From Porticoccaceae bacterium (GTDB lineage: Bacteria; Pseudomonadota; Gammaproteobacteria; Pseudomonadales; Porticoccaceae): a stretch of 33,138 bases of DNA. Position numbers and translations under genes: made by a program. Numbering within the stretch: the first letter of the stretch is position 1; each line of letters begins with the position of its first letter. The notes below the pieces were generated by a model. It ran no database searches, had not been told where the DNA came from, and worked only from the letters and a program-made list of their open reading frames with translations. The DNA lies in the NCBI GenBank assembly GCA_017858135.1, contig JAFMBY010000020.1, positions 1 through 33,138 on the forward strand, in the 5' to 3' direction. Shown here piece by piece: positions 30,792-33,138 of this stretch.

Positions 30792-33138
30792 TGTCAAACA
30801 ACTCACGTTTACCGGCACCCTTCGGCGCGCTGATTGACCGACAACAAGCAATTAACTTCCGCTTTGAAAAGCAGAGCTATCAGGGCTTTGCCGGCGACAC
30901 GATCGCCAGCGCTCTGGCCGCCAATAACCAGTGGCTGCTGAGTCGATCATTTAAGTATCATCGGCCACGCGGTGTATTGACCATGGCCGGGCAAGATGCC
31001 AACAGCATGATTCAGCTGCCATCCGACCCCAATGCCCTCGCCGATCGTGTCGCGATCAGTGATGGACTCGAGGTGATGGGACAAAACTATAGCGGCAGCC
31101 TCAATCGCGACAGCGGCGCCCTGCTCGGGTTGGTGTCCAAATTCTTACCGGTTGGTTTTTATTACAAAGCCTTTTTTAAGCCCCGCGGTATGTGGGAAAA
31201 GTGGGCGCCACTGATTCGCAAAAAAGCCGGCCTCGGGGTAATTGACCAACAGTACCAGCCAGAGTATTACGACAAGCAGTATCAATTTTATGACGTCGCC
31301 GTTATCGGCGCCGGGCCCGCGGGTCTATCTGCTGCCTTGGACGCCGCGAAAACCGGTGCCGAAGTGCTGCTAGTCGATGAAAACCCCAGCCTCGGCGGAT
31401 CACTCAACTACAGCCGTTTTGATGCCGAAGGCGAAAAAGGCCGCGAACTGCGCGAGCGTCTGGTTGCCGACGTTGAGGCCAGCGCCAATATCACCGCGAT
31501 GACCAATGCCACCTGTAATGGCTGGTTCGCTGATAACTGGTTGCCCATTATTCGCGGCAAGCGACTCTATAAAGTGCGCGCCAAGCAGACCATCCTCTGC
31601 GTCGGCGCCCTGGAACAGCAGGCAGTGTTCCACAACAATGATCTGCCCGGGGTGATCATGAGCAGCGCGGCCCAGCGACTGATGCACCTCTATGCGGTGC
31701 GCCCGGGTAACAGTGCGGTGGTTGTCACTGGCAATAATGATGGTTATGCGACAGCACTGGATCTGCTCGATGCCGGCGTCGAGGTCAAGGCGATTGTCGA
31801 CCTGCGAGAGCAGCCTGAATATGATGCGATTGCCAATCACGCTATCAGCAAAGGCCTCACTATCAAAACCGGACATGCGGTTTACGCGGCCAATAAAGAC
31901 CGTAGCGGCCTGCATCTCGGTTCGGTCGAGGTGCGCGAAATCATTAGTCAGGGCACCTGCGCGACTCAGGGCGAAACCATCGACTGCGACACACTGTGCA
32001 TGTCAGTGGGCTACACCCCCACCTATCAGCTAATCTGTCAGGGTGGCGGCCAGCTCAGCTACAACGACGATACCTCGATGTTTACGCTGACCAACTGCCC
32101 GCAGGATTGCCAGATTGCCGGATCGGTGAATAGCCACTGGCAGCTCGCTGATGTTATTGCCGACGCTCAACGTGCCGCAGTGATTGCCACCAATGCACTG
32201 CAACTTAGCTCACACCCTGTGCCCGAGCCGGTTGCCGTGTCACTGCAACACAGTCCCAACTTTAGCTGGCCCATTTTTGCCCATCCAAAGGGCAAGGAAT
32301 TTGTCGACTTTGACGAAGACCTACAGATTGCCGACATTATTAATGCCACTCGCGATGGCTACGAACATATCCAACTGGTCAAGCGCTATTCCACCTGCGG
32401 CATGGGTCCGTCACAGGGTCGCCACTCGGCGCTGGCAACCGCGCGCCTGGTGGCAGCCGCGACCAATCGAACCGTTGCACAGACCGGTGTCACTACCGCG
32501 CGACCACCGTTTTCTGCCGAGCATCTGGCGCACAGTGCCGGACGCAGTTTTTATCCGGCACGACGCAGCAATATGCACTATCGCCATATTGAAGCTGGCG
32601 CGCAGATGTTGCAGGCCGGTGCCTGGTATCGACCGGCCTATTACGGCAGCACTGATGATCGTCAGAACTGCATTGATAGCGAAGTGAATAATGTGCGCAA
32701 TAACGTCGGCCTAGTCGATGTCTCGACACTGGGCGGACTCGAAGTACGCGGCGCTGATGCCGCGGAGTTTTTAAATCGCTTTTACACTTTTGGATTTTTA
32801 AAGCAGCCGGTGGGTCGTGCACGCTATGCGCTGCTTACCAATGAAGCCGGAGTCGTGATCGATGACGGTGTTGCCTGTCGTTTTAGTGAGCAGCATTACT
32901 ATGTCACCGCCACCACCGGCGGCGTCGACCGCGTCTATCAAACCATGCTCAAGTGGAATGCGCAGTGGCGTCTGGATGTCGATATCGCCAATGTCACCTC
33001 GGCCTACTGTGGGGTCAATATTGCCGGACCGAAAGCGCGCGACGTGCTCGCAAAGGTCTGCTCCGATATTGATCTGTGCAGCGAGGCATTTCCCTATATG
33101 GGCGTGCGCGAAGGAACCGTCGCCGCTATTCCAGCACG
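30791..33138 (+). CDS. soxA: Sarcosine oxidase alpha subunit (3' end outside the window)
   Basis: The frame starts at the ATG overlapping the soxD stop, preceded by GGAGAG, and stays open for 782 codons to the window edge, where it is cut; the family is usually close to 1000 residues. The N-terminus has the small ferredoxin-like domain of SoxA (YQGFAGDTIASALAANNQW, SFKYHRPRGV). An NAD-binding site GAGPAG at 173-178 and a second nucleotide domain follow. The CGMGPSQGR block lies at 536-544, and a GcvT-like tetrahydrofolate-binding domain starts near residue 600. The alpha subunit accepts the methylene group on tetrahydrofolate and binds NAD+. The gamma subunit gene (soxG) would be expected just downstream. 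Confidence 0.94.
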   Translation, partial: MSNNSRLPAPFGALIDRQQAINFRFEKQSYQGFAGDTIASALAANNQWLLSRSFKYHRPRGVLTMAGQDANSMIQLPSDPNALADRVAISDGLEVMGQNYSGSLNRDSGALLGLVSKFLPVGFYYKAFFKPRGMWEKWAPLIRKKAGLGVIDQQYQPEYYDKQYQFYDVAVIGAGPAGLSAALDAAKTGAEVLLVDENPSLGGSLNYSRFDAEGEKGRELRERLVADVEASANITAMTNATCNGWFADNWLPIIRGKRLYKVRAKQTILCVGALEQQAVFHNNDLPGVIMSSAAQRLMHLYAVRPGNSAVVVTGNNDGYATALDLLDAGVEVKAIVDLREQPEYDAIANHAISKGLTIKTGHAVYAANKDRSGLHLGSVEVREIISQGTCATQGETIDCDTLCMSVGYTPTYQLICQGGGQLSYNDDTSMFTLTNCPQDCQIAGSVNSHWQLADVIADAQRAAVIATNALQLSSHPVPEPVAVSLQHSPNFSWPIFAHPKGKEFVDFDEDLQIADIINATRDGYEHIQLVKRYSTCGMGPSQGRHSALATARLVAAATNRTVAQTGVTTARPPFSAEHLAHSAGRSFYPARRSNMHYRHIEAGAQMLQAGAWYRPAYYGSTDDRQNCIDSEVNNVRNNVGLVDVSTLGGLEVRGADAAEFLNRFYTFGFLKQPVGRARYALLTNEAGVVIDDGVACRFSEQHYYVTATTGGVDRVYQTMLKWNAQWRLDVDIANVTSAYCGVNIAGPKARDVLAKVCSDIDLCSEAFPYMGVREGTVAAIPA

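Noticed and set aside
31400-31915. 171-codon minus-strand frame within the soxA region
   Set aside because: It is opposite the open, motif-bearing soxA frame and is a shadow of its codon pattern.

Overview
The window looks like chromosomal DNA of a free-living gammaproteobacterium, probably marine and close to the Cellvibrionales/Porticoccaceae/Halieaceae type of lineage. This is inference. CmoA, CmoB, SlyX, SlyD and a close relative of E. coli Lrp are typical gammaproteobacterial proteins. The mix of sarcosine oxidase, acyl-CoA dehydrogenase, Baeyer-Villiger-like monooxygenase and TSUP transporter fits a heterotroph living on small organic compounds. Genes are packed tightly on both strands, with no gene-free stretch over about 220 bases. 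I see no transposase, integrase, prophage or CRISPR array.

Layout. 1-2.9 kb (minus): DUF1295 membrane protein, a DUF6134-like secreted protein and a Blc-type lipocalin, with a 3 x 17 bp tandem repeat against the lipocalin stop; then an Smr-domain protein. 3.0-5.6 kb (plus): SlyD, a TSUP transporter and a membrane diguanylate cyclase. 5.6-9.2 kb (minus): a nitroreductase, and a MaoC hydratase/acyl-CoA dehydrogenase pair with a divergent AraC-family regulator. 10.4-16.9 kb: PreP-like M16C protease and CmoA (plus), then an aldehyde dehydrogenase and SlyX on the minus strand, then CmoB (plus). 17.0-20.3 kb: SYLF lipoprotein, a hotdog protein, alanine dehydrogenase with divergent Lrp, and tRNA-Arg(ACG) with a strong promoter and a perfect 20 bp inverted-repeat terminator. 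20.3-20.44 kb: a cluster of hairpins and a second copy of the tRNA 3' end. 20.4-23.8 kb (minus): exported alpha/beta hydrolase, ABC ATPase and ABC permease, joined by ATGA overlaps. 24.0-28.1 kb: an FtsH paralogue (plus), then a flavin monooxygenase and a transglycosylase-like lipoprotein (minus). 28.3 kb to the end (plus): purU-soxB-soxD-soxA, with soxA cut by the window edge.

How the genes work together. CmoA makes carboxy-SAM and CmoB uses it on tRNA wobble uridine, yet the two genes are separated by two opposite-strand genes. Sarcosine oxidase yields glycine and methylene-tetrahydrofolate, and PurU recycles formyl-tetrahydrofolate to formate, so the right end is a one-carbon/methylamine module. 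Lrp sits beside alanine dehydrogenase with a full match to the E. coli Lrp consensus between them, which suggests amino-acid-responsive control.

I found no clear-cut new defence or mobile system. The best leads are the tRNA-linked hairpin cluster with the duplicated tRNA tail, a terminator embedded in the coding end of cmoA, 17 bp tandem repeats at two gene ends, a SoxD lacking two zinc ligands, and the overlapping hydrolase/ABC operon.
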